Shown here piece after piece: positions 51,627 to 60,531 of a DNA stretch of 64,000 nt (position 1 is the first letter of the stretch; the number at the start of each line of letters is the position of its first letter). A program made the position numbers and the translations under genes. The notes under the pieces were generated by a model, which was not told the origin of the DNA, did no database searches, and worked only from the letters and a program-made list of their open reading frames with translations. Location: contig BQJK01000001.1 of NCBI GenBank assembly GCA_021604665.1, forward strand, positions 1,256,364-1,320,363. Direction: 5' to 3'. This DNA comes from Rhodomicrobium sp. (GTDB taxonomy: Bacteria; Pseudomonadota; Alphaproteobacteria; Rhizobiales; HXMU1428-3).

Positions 51627-53687
51627 CTAATAGTAATAAACCGAGAAGATATGCAACGCGAGCAACAGCGGTAGCGGCCAGAGCGCAAAAATATGCAGCC
51701 ATATTGGCAGCTTCGCCGGTTTGGCAGAGGCCCGTTTGTAAATCTTTTCATTCAACTGATGCTCAAACGCCTTAACTGCACCAGCCGCCGCACCAATAAG
51801 CCCAAGGAAAAGAAAACAAGACATCAACCAAAAATTGAGATTGTTCCCCAAGCGAAACCCTGTATGGAGGAACAGCACAATAAGGGCTGTCAGCCCAACA
51901 GCCACATGCAGCAGCCGCCAGCTCGCATAGCCGCCAAAACTCAGCCACTTAAAATTCTTTCGAAGAGAAATCACAGCCGCAAAGACGGATAGCGCAAGCA
52001 GAGAGAACCCGCTGACCTGCTTCCAAAACCCATCCCGCCACAAAATATCTATCTGAAATTTATCCTGCACCGAACCCGACATAGGCCAGGCGGGGAGTAA
52101 CAAAATCAAAAGCCCCAGCAGTGCCGCCGCAACAGAGAGCACGGCCACCGGCCGCCACCATTCAATCGGTTCATATTTAGGTTTACCTGATATCAGCTCA
52201 TTTATCAGCGGGCGGCAACTGCCACAAACAGTCGAAGCGCTGGTCTCCCGCTGCACCGCATCAAAGGTTACACAACCCTGTTGAATGGCATCTCCGATTT
52301 GCCCGCGCGTCACCCCCGTACAGTTGCAAACTGTGGCAGCAGCAGGCCACTCAAGCACACTCGCCGGCTCTTTATCCCCATAAACCAGACCGCTTTTCCG
52401 AAAGCGCCGCAACTGCCAGGGCCAAAGAAAGCTATGCTCCTGAATAGCCTTTTGCAGCACATTAATTTCCGGCCAATCACCAATGGCCAACGCCCCAACA
52501 AGCCGGCCTTTTTTGAGCACCAGTTTGCGATAATAGCCTTTATCCTGTTGTTCAAAAGCGACCGTCTCAATATCTATCCGCTCGCTAAGCTGCTCCACAT
52601 CCCCCATGGAAAACACATCAGAGCCAACAACCTTCAGTTTGGTGGAAGGCAACGAACCAGCATAGCTCGCCTCCTCACCAGCAATGCATTTGGCCGCAAT
52701 AATCGCCTGCTCTAGTCCCGGCCCCACTAGCCCATAAACATTCCCGTCAAATTCAGCGCATTCCCCAACCGCATATATATCAGGCAGCGAGCATTCCAAC
52801 CGCTCATTGACCTTAATACCCCGCCCAACAGCAAGCCCAGCCTCCAGCGCCATTTCCATATTGGCTCTTATGCCGGTGCAAACAATTATGGTATCGCAAG
52901 AAAGCCGTTGCCCGTTTGAAAACTCAATCCCCTCAACCCGGCCATTGCCGGTAATTTCGCGCACCGCACAGCCCGTCAGCACAGTAAGCCCAATCGATTC
53001 AATCTGCTTTGCCAGCAATTCCCCGCCGGCCTGATCAAGCTGGCGCGCCATAAGCCGCCGTTCATGCTCGACCACAAAGGTCTCAACGCCGCGGGTGGCC
53101 ATGCCCCTCGCGGCTTCAAGCCCAAGCAACCCGCCGCCAATCACTGCAGCCCGCCGCGCTGAAACACTCCGCGCAACAAGTTTTTCCGTGTCATCAAAAT
53201 CCCGGAACTTAAAAACACCATCCCGGTCAATGCCTTTAATATTTGGAATATGAGCGCGGGAGCCAGTGGCAATCACTAATTTTGTATAGGGGAATTTACG
53301 GCCTGTTTGGCCTGTGACGGTTTTATTTTTAGTGTCAATCTCTATGATCGGGTGGCCGGTATATTGTACAAACCGCGCATCTTCAGGAAAGTTCGGTTCA
53401 AGATAAACCTGACCAAACTGCACATCACCAGCCAGTAAAGGTGTCAGCTTAACCCGGTTGTAAGGCTGCCAGCGTTCAGCATTAAACAACGTCACAGCAA
53501 AGCCACGTTGCACCAACTCTTGCGCTGCCTTTATGCCAACCGGCCCGCCGCCTATGACAACCACCGGCGCACCAGAAGCCACAGAGGTTTCAGCGCTTTG
53601 GGCAAGGTTCAAGCCTGAAGGGCTGCTAACAACCGCCAGGCCATTTACCCTATCTTCCTGTTTACCAGCTTCTAAAATGCCCACCAA
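51627..53687 (-). CDS. Fusion: FAD/NAD(P) oxidoreductase, BFD [2Fe-2S] domain and membrane haem domain
   Basis: The 686-residue protein has a NirB-like FAD/NAD(P) reductase module (about residues 40-420; VVVIGGGPVGIKAAQELVQRGFAVTLFNAERWQPYNRVKLTPLLAG, VIATGSRAHIP, AAVIGGGLLGLEAARGMATRGVETFVVE). A BFD-type [2Fe-2S] domain follows (TVCNCTGVTRGQIGDAIQQGC..TVCGSC), then four or five membrane helices with histidines (WRLLHVAVGLTALIVLFLHTG, WLHIFALWPLPLLLALHIFSV) placed as b-haem ligands. It could pass electrons from NAD(P)H into the membrane and to the multihaem cytochrome encoded next. Start is TTG at 53687 or GTG at 53684. No siroheme reductase domain is present, so it is not NirB itself. Confidence 0.82.
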   Translation of the reverse strand: MVGILEAGKQEDRVNGLAVVSSPSGLNLAQSAETSVASGAPVVVIGGGPVGIKAAQELVQRGFAVTLFNAERWQPYNRVKLTPLLAGDVQFGQVYLEPNFPEDARFVQYTGHPIIEIDTKNKTVTGQTGRKFPYTKLVIATGSRAHIPNIKGIDRDGVFKFRDFDDTEKLVARSVSARRAAVIGGGLLGLEAARGMATRGVETFVVEHERRLMARQLDQAGGELLAKQIESIGLTVLTGCAVREITGNGRVEGIEFSNGQRLSCDTIIVCTGIRANMEMALEAGLAVGRGIKVNERLECSLPDIYAVGECAEFDGNVYGLVGPGLEQAIIAAKCIAGEEASYAGSLPSTKLKVVGSDVFSMGDVEQLSERIDIETVAFEQQDKGYYRKLVLKKGRLVGALAIGDWPEINVLQKAIQEHSFLWPWQLRRFRKSGLVYGDKEPASVLEWPAAATVCNCTGVTRGQIGDAIQQGCVTFDAVQRETSASTVCGSCRPLINELISGKPKYEPIEWWRPVAVLSVAAALLGLLILLLPAWPMSGSVQDKFQIDILWRDGFWKQVSGFSLLALSVFAAVISLRKNFKWLSFGGYASWRLLHVAVGLTALIVLFLHTGFRLGNNLNFWLMSCFLFLGLIGAAAGAVKAFEHQLNEKIYKRASAKPAKLPIWLHIFALWPLPLLLALHIFSVYYY

Positions 53688-53762
53688 AATCTGCCCCGAT
53701 TTTACTTAGCGAAACAGCCCCTCCCCTCAATCAAAATGACAGGGAGACGCCCAAACGCTAAT

Positions 53763-53785
53763 TAGATGCATAATGTATGCATTAA
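53763..53785. promoter_or_regulatory. NsrR-like operator upstream of the globin/multihaem operon
   Basis: ATGCAT (53766-53771), five bases, ATGCAT (53777-53782) reproduces the spacing and core of NsrR sites (AAGATGCATTTNAAATGCATCTT), flanked by AG/TT. It lies 76 bases before the start of the FAD fusion gene. NsrR represses NO-detoxification genes until NO damages its Fe-S cluster. Confidence 0.6.
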
Positions 53786-53986
53786 TAAAAAACCAAGTAG
53801 CAAGCTTTGTGCCACTCAGTTGAGCAGTATTTTTGTTATATAAAACAATGGATTATGAGGAATGATAAATGTATGGGCATCGCGCAAGCCTGCGCATGTT
53901 TTAGGCAGAGCGCAAAATACAGGGTCATATATTATGCAATCGCAGCAATTTCAGCTGGGCCATATGATGTCCTCAAAACAACAAAG

Positions 53987-54325
53987 CTAACAGCCTTTGC
54001 GGGCTTCCCAGCTCTTGATTTCATCCACCACCTCTTTCGCATGGGGTGGCAACTTACCAAAGGGTGGTTTGCAGGCCTTTCCAAACGCTCGAATGCCGCG
54101 CTCCGTAGTAAAACAATGGCCATGACGAGCGAATATAGCATTGCGCTCATGCCAAAGCTCACCACAGCTCAAGCCTTTATAAAAGCTCTCCCCCATCATG
54201 CCCTCATCATCACCAGCCTTAGCCATCTCAACCTCTGAAAATTGCCCCATCATAAGAACAGCAACAAACAGCACCACCTTCACCAAAGAACATATGAGGC
54301 GAGTTGATTTTGCATTTTTCAGCAT
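53987..54325 (-). CDS. Secreted YARHG-domain protein
   Basis: The 112-residue protein has a signal peptide (about residues 1-36, ending AKA). Its YARHG domain has the hallmark WHERNAIFARHGHCFTTERGIRAFGKACKPPFGKLPPHAKEVVDEIKSWEARKGC. Cysteines at the domain edges probably form disulfides. The domain occurs in periplasmic and peptidoglycan-related proteins; its activity is unknown. The gene is single, 45 bases or so from no obvious partner. The opposite-strand frame in the same region has no domain and is a shadow. Confidence 0.82.
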   Translation of the reverse strand: MLKNAKSTRLICSLVKVVLFVAVLMMGQFSEVEMAKAGDDEGMMGESFYKGLSCGELWHERNAIFARHGHCFTTERGIRAFGKACKPPFGKLPPHAKEVVDEIKSWEARKGC

Positions 54326-54572
54326 TGTGAGAACTCCTGATTAGTCACGCATAAGATAGTGAGTGTACTTTGGCCATTTATGAAACGGGCATCTTATATA
54401 CCAAAGTAAAAAAACAATACCCCGCCGCTTTCAAACTATGCAACAGCGCATATTTATTTGCTGGCGATATAATTCGGATTATCTAATTTGCGGGAATAAA
54501 ACCCAACACCGCAGTGCACAACATGAAAATCATATCGGCTCACAAAACAAACGGGATTATAGTTGGGAGGAT

Positions 54573-54986
54573 TTAATCGGTTTTTGCATGTTTCTGAATT
54601 AATTTGACATTACGTGTATTCGCTTTCCAGCCCACGTCAAACAGATCACCAACCAGCGGCACAAGGCCGATCAGCCAGTCGATAAAAATATTCCATAGCA
54701 TGATCGCCTTCACCCAAAAAGGTACACCGAGCTGGTGCCCCTCTTTCAAGATATAGACGGAAATTAAACTGGAGATTGTATCGCCTATACCAGGCACCAA
54801 ACCCAATATCGTATCCCAGCCCAAACGGATATTTAAAAGCGGCAGCCGCCACTGCGTATCCATCGCAGAGGCAAGCTGATCAAGGCGCTGAAGCTTCGCA
54901 TTATTCGCTACAGAGCGGGTGCCCTCGAAAGTCTTGTCAGAAGGCAAGTCATCATCTCTGGGAACTGCGGTTTCTTCAGCGCTCAT
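54573..54986 (-). CDS. DUF4112 membrane protein
   Basis: The 137-residue protein has an acidic N-terminal stretch, then a DUF4112 domain: LDQLASAMDTQWRLPLLNIRLGWDTILGLVPGIGDTISSLISVYILKEGHQLGVPFWVKAIMLWNIFIDWLIGLVPLVGDLFDVGWKANTRNVKLIQKH. The two GLVPGIGD/GLVPLVGD repeats around two or three helices define the family. Function is unknown. The ATG at 54986 has GGAG upstream. It lies five bases after the stop of the next membrane protein, so the two are one operon with the tiny genes behind them. Confidence 0.88.
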   Translation of the reverse strand: MSAEETAVPRDDDLPSDKTFEGTRSVANNAKLQRLDQLASAMDTQWRLPLLNIRLGWDTILGLVPGIGDTISSLISVYILKEGHQLGVPFWVKAIMLWNIFIDWLIGLVPLVGDLFDVGWKANTRNVKLIQKHAKTD

Positions 54987-54990
54987 GATA

Positions 54991-55572
54991 CTATCTCCGT
55001 TTAAAGCTAAGTTCGGCGCTAAAATCACGGTTATTATCCCGGTGATCACCGCCCATAGTACCAGCCCACCATGCAGCAGCACCGGACATCAGCGACGTGG
55101 CGCCAGCCACAAAGGCGAAGATGATAACTTTGTTTTTATCAGCCTCAGACAAGGCGTCAGCAGCGACATAACTATCAGTCATGATAGAAACAATGGTTGC
55201 ATAAGCACCAGCCGCAGCAATGGCCAAAAACACCAGAACCGTCGCAAGCGCCCAACTCATCATGCCTGCAATACCGTCTCGCATTTCCTGCTCATGCCCA
55301 TCAAAACTGGCATCAGTCGGGCGCATACGGCCAGCAACATAACCACCAGCTAACGAGGCCAAAAGCTGTACCCAAAGCAACCAGATACCAGCGGCAATGA
55401 CGCCCCAAGCTGCTATAGAGGCCTCACCCATCAAGGGTGACGCAGAAGAAAGGCCAATTACGCTACCGAATTGTAAGAGAATGATTGAAATAGCAAGTGA
55501 CAGAACGGCACCGGCTATAATCGCACCAAACCCGAAGCGGGTTGTGGTGGTTTGTGATTTTTGATCTGCCAT
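54991..55572 (-). CDS. Membrane protein of unknown function (four-helix)
   Basis: I do not recognise a named family. The 193-residue protein has about four membrane segments: residues about 14-40 (GFGAIIAGAVLSLAISIILLQFGSVIGL), 50-80, 108-132 and 150-172. Short polar linkers (GRMRPTDASFDGHEQEMRDGI) join them. A YrzE/TIGR04086-like fold is possible. It shares an operon with the DUF4112 gene five bases downstream and follows two tiny membrane proteins. Envelope homeostasis is plausible but unproven. Confidence 0.7.
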   Translation of the reverse strand: MADQKSQTTTTRFGFGAIIAGAVLSLAISIILLQFGSVIGLSSASPLMGEASIAAWGVIAAGIWLLWVQLLASLAGGYVAGRMRPTDASFDGHEQEMRDGIAGMMSWALATVLVFLAIAAAGAYATIVSIMTDSYVAADALSEADKNKVIIFAFVAGATSLMSGAAAWWAGTMGGDHRDNNRDFSAELSFKRR

Positions 55573-55581
55573 CTCAGCCCC

Positions 55582-55656
55582 CTATGCAAGACCGATGAAT
55601 GAAAGAATGGCCATAACAATAACGATCAAGCCCACTAAATAAATAATCTGGTTCAT
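55582..55656 (-). CDS. Tiny 24-residue membrane protein
   Basis: The frame reads MNQIIYLVGLIVIVMAILSF followed by IGLA and a stop, a single hydrophobic helix. AAGGATACTTAGTT gives a ribosome-binding AAGGA ten bases before the ATG. Highly similar one-helix peptides are, to my recollection, frequent in alphaproteobacterial genomes and often unannotated. It lies just upstream of the four-helix membrane gene on the same strand. Confidence 0.6.
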   Translation of the reverse strand: MNQIIYLVGLIVIVMAILSFIGLA

Positions 55657-55720
55657 AACTAAGTATCCTTAAGTTTTAAAATTGAATTACAAATATTTTC
55701 AACTAACCAAAGCCATGAGG

Positions 55721-55792
55721 TCAGAGTATCAAAAATAGAATGATAATTACTGGCAAGGGTATACCTAGTAACCACAGCAATAATGCTTTCAT
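55721..55792 (-). CDS. Tiny 23-residue membrane protein
   Basis: The frame reads MKALLLWLLGIPLPVIIILF followed by LIL and a stop. GGAGG lies six bases before the ATG, a strong ribosome-binding site. The central GIPLP kink between hydrophobic halves is a recognisable pattern of a small membrane-peptide family. It precedes the 24-residue gene by 64 bases in the same direction. Confidence 0.6.
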   Translation of the reverse strand: MKALLLWLLGIPLPVIIILFLIL

Positions 55793-56172
55793 AACATCCT
55801 CCACATAAGAATTTCATGAAGTTAAAATTATCAGAGCTTAAATAAAGGGGACATTATGTTTTGTATTATTTACCCGGCTCATAGCCCGGTTGGGTTCAAA
55901 GAACAAAAGAATGCCCCCCGGGAAGGGCTGAGCCACCACAAAAAATGATGAGACTTAATAAGCAAGGTCAAGTGTGAGGGAGGGAGAAGAGGGGCCAGCT
56001 AAACAGCAAGACTATTATCAAATCCCCGTATTATGAAAACCCTGGCAAGATTAGCCAATCTCAGGTGAGCCAATCTCAGGTGAGCCAGAAAGCTGACAGA
56101 GAAACTCATACCAGGGTCCGGGTGATGTGCACCTGGCAGCGCGGAAGCAGCGCTGTGGTGGGTGTGGATACG
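55793..56172. other. Intergenic region between the small-membrane-protein operon and kinase gene
   Basis: About 380 bases. It should contain the promoter of the minus-strand cluster and the 3' end of the kinase transcript. It holds an imperfect hairpin (ACCCGGCT/AGCCCGGT near 55871-55889) and a short tandem repeat listed separately. No gene is seen. Confidence 0.45.
56053..56087. repeat. Tandem 15-base repeat
   Basis: AGCCAATCTCAGGTG occurs twice exactly (56053-56067, 56068-56082), followed by a third partial AGCCA. It lies downstream of the histidine kinase gene. Confidence 0.8.
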
Positions 56173-58131
56173 TCAGGCCGCAACAGAGGATTGCACAGGC
56201 ATGTCAGCCTCGTCATCAATACTCTCTACGTCAAGCAATGCCTTGGGTAGGTAAAAATGTATTTTGGTCCCATTTGTAAAGCTAGTATCAACAGCGATAT
56301 CGCCATGATGGTCACTAATGATTTTCCGGCATATAGACAAGCCAATGCCGGTGCCTTCATACTCATCTTCATCATGCAAGCGCTCAAACATATTGAATAC
56401 CTGGCTGGCAAATTCAGGTTCAATACCAATACCATTATCGCTCACAGATACTTCAACTCTATTATTCTCACCTGGCTTCGCTTCTATCAAAATTTCCGGC
56501 TGCTCTTTATCACAAAATTTGACAGAGTTACTGATCAGGTTTTGCAACACATGCCCAAGCAAAATACGATCACCAGAAACAATTAAACCGCTCTCTAGAG
56601 ACGTTGTTATTTTCGCATTACCAGTCGAGCCTTGCAAATTCTCAATCGCATCATTCACAATAGAGGAGATACCAGCAGTTTTTCCCTCAATACTAACTGA
56701 GCTGAATTTGGCATAGCTGTGGAGCGAGTCTAGCATCATCCGCATCCGTGATGAACCGCGATCAATGCGTGTTAAAATATCCTGTCCCTCATCATCAAAT
56801 TTGTTGTTGTAATCCTCTTTGAGAATCTCAACAAAAGTCTCGATACGTTTCAGCGGAGCTCTTAAATCATGAGCGACAATAGAGCTGAATTTAAGCAAAC
56901 CATCATTTGCCTGCTCCAACTTCGCATTCGTTTCCTCAGCAGCCCGCCGCAATACTATCTCTATCTCAGTAGAGCGCTCTGCAGTCTCCTTTGCAAGGCG
57001 CAGCTCCTGCGTCATCCCACGCGCCATTTTAATTGCGTTGCGTCGCTGGTTTGTAAGGGACGAAATAGTGAGAAACAACAGCAGGTCGATTAAAATCGCC
57101 CCAGCCGCGACGATAAACGGCTGGCTCTCTTCACCAGCAGAAATAAAGTTTGGCCCGCTAACAAAATCAAGCGCCCACTCTCTCCCGCCAACGCTAATAA
57201 CATGCGTCGATGTAAAAGCAGTTCGACTAGGGGATGCCTCTGCGGTGCTGCCATCAAGCCCCCCCTTATACATCTGCCTACCTTCAAGCTTTTGCCCGCC
57301 ATCATAAATATGAAAATCAATACCTTCGTCACCCCGGCCAAGTATGCCCCTCATCAAATCATTCATACGAAACGGGCTATAAACAAAACCTTGAAGAGCA
57401 GCGCGCCTGTCTTCTAACGTCTCAAGCGGCATGCCCTTTTTATAGTGAGGCAGATACATCAAAAACCCACGCTGCACATCGCTCGCTGTTTCCTGCACCA
57501 ACGTCACCATGCCAGAAATTGCAGCTTTGCCAGTGTCACGTGCCCGGCTCATAGCGGCGCGCCTTGTCGGTTCTGAAAACATATCATAACCAAACGCCCT
57601 CAAGTTCCGCCCGGAAAATGGCTCCAAATAAACAATTGAGCTATAAAACTCACGCTTACCAGCTGGCCGTATGGTAAAATCTGGGAACCCGTCAGCACGA
57701 ACCTCAGCAATATGCGCCTCTTGCTCTCCAGCGCGCATAAATCTCGCATACCCCATGCCCTGCAACCCAGGAAGAAAAGTCTCAAGGTTCAGCGCATTAA
57801 CAAACTCATACCATTCAGTACGATCAACCTTCTTCGAGGCTTTAAAAACACCAATACCGCTCCAAAGCATAGCCTCATGCTCTTCCATACGTCGCTGCAC
57901 AGAGGCTTGAATATCTTCAACTTTAAAACGAAAACGCTCTTCAGCCGCATGCATCACAGAAGTGTAAGATACATACCAGGCAACAGCAGAAACCAGAGCG
58001 GAAAGGAATAAAATTATCCAGGCAAGGTAGGAGCCATGAAGGTCAGCAAAGCTCCATTTTTTTACGAAATTACTCTCAACTTCATATTGCTCTGGAAGGG
58101 CAATAGACTTCATCTGACCGGATTTCTTCAT
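56173..58131 (-). CDS. CHASE-domain sensor histidine kinase
   Basis: The 652-residue kinase has a membrane helix (about residues 33-55), an extracytoplasmic CHASE domain (GFPDFTIRPAGKREFYSSIVYLEPFSGRNLRAFGYDMFSEPTRRAAMSRARDTGKAAISGMVTLVQE) and a second helix (about 345-365). A coiled coil, a HisKA domain (SSIVAHDLRAPLKRIETFVEILKEDY, phospho-His in AHDLRAPL) and HATPase_c (NLISNSVKF, VSDNGIGI, GTGIGLSICRKIISDH) follow. The HDLRAPL H-box matches kinases that pair with small Rcp1-like regulators, and such a regulator is encoded 106 bases upstream. CHASE domains bind small ligands such as cytokinin-like or peptide signals; the ligand is unknown. Confidence 0.92.
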   Translation of the reverse strand: MKKSGQMKSIALPEQYEVESNFVKKWSFADLHGSYLAWIILFLSALVSAVAWYVSYTSVMHAAEERFRFKVEDIQASVQRRMEEHEAMLWSGIGVFKASKKVDRTEWYEFVNALNLETFLPGLQGMGYARFMRAGEQEAHIAEVRADGFPDFTIRPAGKREFYSSIVYLEPFSGRNLRAFGYDMFSEPTRRAAMSRARDTGKAAISGMVTLVQETASDVQRGFLMYLPHYKKGMPLETLEDRRAALQGFVYSPFRMNDLMRGILGRGDEGIDFHIYDGGQKLEGRQMYKGGLDGSTAEASPSRTAFTSTHVISVGGREWALDFVSGPNFISAGEESQPFIVAAGAILIDLLLFLTISSLTNQRRNAIKMARGMTQELRLAKETAERSTEIEIVLRRAAEETNAKLEQANDGLLKFSSIVAHDLRAPLKRIETFVEILKEDYNNKFDDEGQDILTRIDRGSSRMRMMLDSLHSYAKFSSVSIEGKTAGISSIVNDAIENLQGSTGNAKITTSLESGLIVSGDRILLGHVLQNLISNSVKFCDKEQPEILIEAKPGENNRVEVSVSDNGIGIEPEFASQVFNMFERLHDEDEYEGTGIGLSICRKIISDHHGDIAVDTSFTNGTKIHFYLPKALLDVESIDDEADMPVQSSVAA

Positions 58132-58237
58132 GGAGCACCTTTATCATCAAGGCGATAACTTAGAACTCAAATATTCATATCACCCAGTAAGGAGAGAATT
58201 GATGCAAATCAGAATAAGATGAGAATTAAGAAGTCGC

Positions 58238-58663
58238 CTATTGCATCAGTTTTTTCTTTATGTTGGGAATATTTTCCATAGCCGCAAAGAACTCATCTCC
58301 TGAAAATGGCTTTACAAGGTAACCATTGCTGCCATGCTCAAAACTTTCAAACATATCACTGACATCATCAGAGGCTGAGAGCATGAGTACAGGTATATCT
58401 TTATAACGGTCATGAGCGCGCAGGCGTTTCAAGGTTTCAAAACCATTAATACGCGGCATATTCACATCAAGAAGAATAAGAAACGTCTCGCGGCGCACCC
58501 CCATTTCCTCAAGCTCTTCAAGAGTGGTCATTAGATTTTCCGGCTTTTTCTCTGAAACGAAGCGGTTGACGATCCCATCTCGGCGCACAAGGCGGCGCGT
58601 GAGAAAAATTTCATCAACATTATCATCAACCATAATGATGGTAGATTCTGTCAACTCACTCAT
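58238..58663 (-). CDS. Single-domain response regulator (Rcp1-like)
   Basis: The 141-residue protein is one receiver domain: TIIMVDDNVDEIFLTRRLVRRDG (acidic pair), LILLDVNMPRINGFETLKRLR (phospho-acceptor Asp in LLDVN), VLMLSASDD (Ser/Thr switch) and GYLVKPFS (invariant Lys). There is no output domain. The longer loop between helix 2 and strand 3 is typical of Rcp1-type regulators. It directly precedes the CHASE kinase gene on the same strand, so it is its likely partner and the pair probably feeds a phosphorelay. Confidence 0.92.
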   Translation of the reverse strand: MSELTESTIIMVDDNVDEIFLTRRLVRRDGIVNRFVSEKKPENLMTTLEELEEMGVRRETFLILLDVNMPRINGFETLKRLRAHDRYKDIPVLMLSASDDVSDMFESFEHGSNGYLVKPFSGDEFFAAMENIPNIKKKLMQ

Positions 58664-59030
58664 TAGAAATACCTCTAAATTTTATAACTTCGTTATTCTT
58701 GACCTTAAGCTTGAACTAGAAGCAGCCTCTTCATAGCAATCACATTAATAGAAGTAATAAATTACATTCAGGTCAATTCGGAGCAGTATCAGGTCCGTTT
58801 AACAACAAACAGTACGCCATTGAGCCCAATACAAACACAGTCATTGATATATTAATGATTACATTACATTAAAGGCACCATCGCATCTAACCTTTTAAAT
58901 TTGAGTTAGAATAACAATAAAAAATAATTAGCTTTTTATTAAAGGTATTTACTGACAAAATCCTTAAAGCGACCCCTTTTATATACGACCGCTTACCAAA
59001 AGCCGCTAAATCCAGAGGAAATAATAATAA
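58664..59030. other. Divergent promoter region between response regulator and manC
   Basis: About 370 AT-rich bases with no gene. Promoters for both directions should lie here. AGAGGAA before the GTG of manC is the only clear signal. Nothing else is recognised. Confidence 0.45.
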
Positions 59031-60524
59031 GTGAATTCGGCGCGCAAAATTACACCCGTCATTCTATGCGGCGGCTCAGGAACCAGGCTTTGGCCTCTCT
59101 CACGCAAGAGTTTCCCCAAACAATTTGCACCCGTAGTTAACGATAAAAGCCCCTTCCAGCTCACGGTTGAGCGCCTCGCCCCGCTAGCAGGTGATATTAA
59201 AATAATCGCCAGCGAGGAACATCGTTTCATCATTACCGACATTTTGAACCGTCTCTCCATATCAGGAGATTTACTGCTCGAGCCGGAACCAAAAAATACA
59301 GCAGCGGCCATGGCAATCGCCGCACTCCATAAAAGTGAACAGTTGGAAGATCTGCTGCTTTTTTGCCCTGCAGACCATTTCATCCCTGATAGAGAGCAAT
59401 TCATCACAACTATAAATCTCGGTATTGAAGAGGCAATGCGAGGGGCAATTGTCACTTTTGGCATTACACCAAATTTCCCAAGCTCAGCCTACGGCTATAT
59501 TCGCAAGGGCAGTGAAACCCCGGATGGCAATTTTAAAGTCGAAGCATTTGTAGAAAAGCCTGATGATGCTAAAGCCAGGGAATTTCTTCTGGAAGGTAAT
59601 ATGCTGTGGAATGCAGGGATTTTCCTTTGTAAAAGGAAAACACTTCTCGAAGCGCTAAAGAACCACTCACCAGAAACTCACAGCATATGCCAAATAGCTA
59701 TGGCAACTGCCACACAAGAAACCTTTAAACCCAATCACAACTTCATCAGACCAAACAAAGACGTCTTTACCCAGTCGCCTTCAAATAGCATTGACTATGC
59801 GGTAATGGAACGACATGAAAATGTGATCGTCGTACCTTTTAAGGGACAATGGAGCGATATTGGCAGCTGGAATGCAGTTGCAGATTTAACAACTGCTGAT
59901 GAGCAACAAAATCGCATATTAGGCAATGGTCTGGCTTGCCACTCTGAAAATACCTATATCTATGCTCCAAACCGTCTCGTTGTATCACTCGGCACAAAAG
60001 ACCTTATGATAATCGATACGCCAGATGCCGTGTTGGTGGTTGAACGCACGAAAACTGAACAAGTTAAAGAAGTTTGGCACCAACTCGAAGAGCAAGATTT
60101 TAAGGAAACCACTGAGCACCGCAAAATCTACCGCCCCTGGGGCTGGTACGATACCGTAGATGAAGATGATCGCTTTCGGGTCAAACGCATTTGCGTAAAA
60201 CCAGGCGCCTCCCTCTCCCTGCAACAACATCATCACCGCGCAGAACATTGGGTGGTTGTCAAAGGCACAGCAAAAGTCACGCGAGGTGAGGTAACATTCC
60301 TGCTATCAGAGAACCAATCGACCTACATTCCGATCGGCATGGTTCATCGCTTAATGAACCCATGTACAGAAATTCTTGAAATGATTGAAATACAGTCAGG
60401 CCATTATCTAGGTGAAGACGATATCCTGCGCCTAGAAGATACATATGGCAGAGCAAAACAAAGTGATATAATCAATAACAATTCTCAGTCTGCTATGAAC
60501 CAGCAACCAAGCGCAAAAAAATAG
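59031..60524 (+). CDS. manC: Mannose-1-phosphate guanylyltransferase/mannose-6-phosphate isomerase
   Basis: The 497-residue bifunctional enzyme makes GDP-mannose. The N-terminal nucleotidyltransferase has GGSGTRLWPLSRKSFPKQFAP, LLEPEPKNTAAAMAIAAL, FCPADHFI and FVEKPD. The C-terminal cupin isomerase has PWGWYDTVDEDDRFRVKRICVKPGASLSLQQHHHRAEHWVVVKGTAKVTRG with metal-binding histidines. The start is a GTG with AGAGGAA upstream. It converges with ugd, so the two supply GDP-mannose and UDP-glucuronate for exopolysaccharide or capsule; the assembly genes are outside the window. Confidence 0.95.
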   Translation: MNSARKITPVILCGGSGTRLWPLSRKSFPKQFAPVVNDKSPFQLTVERLAPLAGDIKIIASEEHRFIITDILNRLSISGDLLLEPEPKNTAAAMAIAALHKSEQLEDLLLFCPADHFIPDREQFITTINLGIEEAMRGAIVTFGITPNFPSSAYGYIRKGSETPDGNFKVEAFVEKPDDAKAREFLLEGNMLWNAGIFLCKRKTLLEALKNHSPETHSICQIAMATATQETFKPNHNFIRPNKDVFTQSPSNSIDYAVMERHENVIVVPFKGQWSDIGSWNAVADLTTADEQQNRILGNGLACHSENTYIYAPNRLVVSLGTKDLMIIDTPDAVLVVERTKTEQVKEVWHQLEEQDFKETTEHRKIYRPWGWYDTVDEDDRFRVKRICVKPGASLSLQQHHHRAEHWVVVKGTAKVTRGEVTFLLSENQSTYIPIGMVHRLMNPCTEILEMIEIQSGHYLGEDDILRLEDTYGRAKQSDIINNNSQSAMNQQPSAKK

Positions 60525-60531
60525 CCCAACA

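Noticed and set aside
51627..53687. Assimilatory nitrite reductase NirB
   Set aside because: The siroheme/[4Fe-4S] reductase domain is missing; the C-terminus is membrane-spanning instead.
53807..54238. 143-codon plus-strand frame over the YARHG gene
   Set aside because: The minus-strand frame has a signal peptide and the YARHG motif; the plus frame has no recognisable features.
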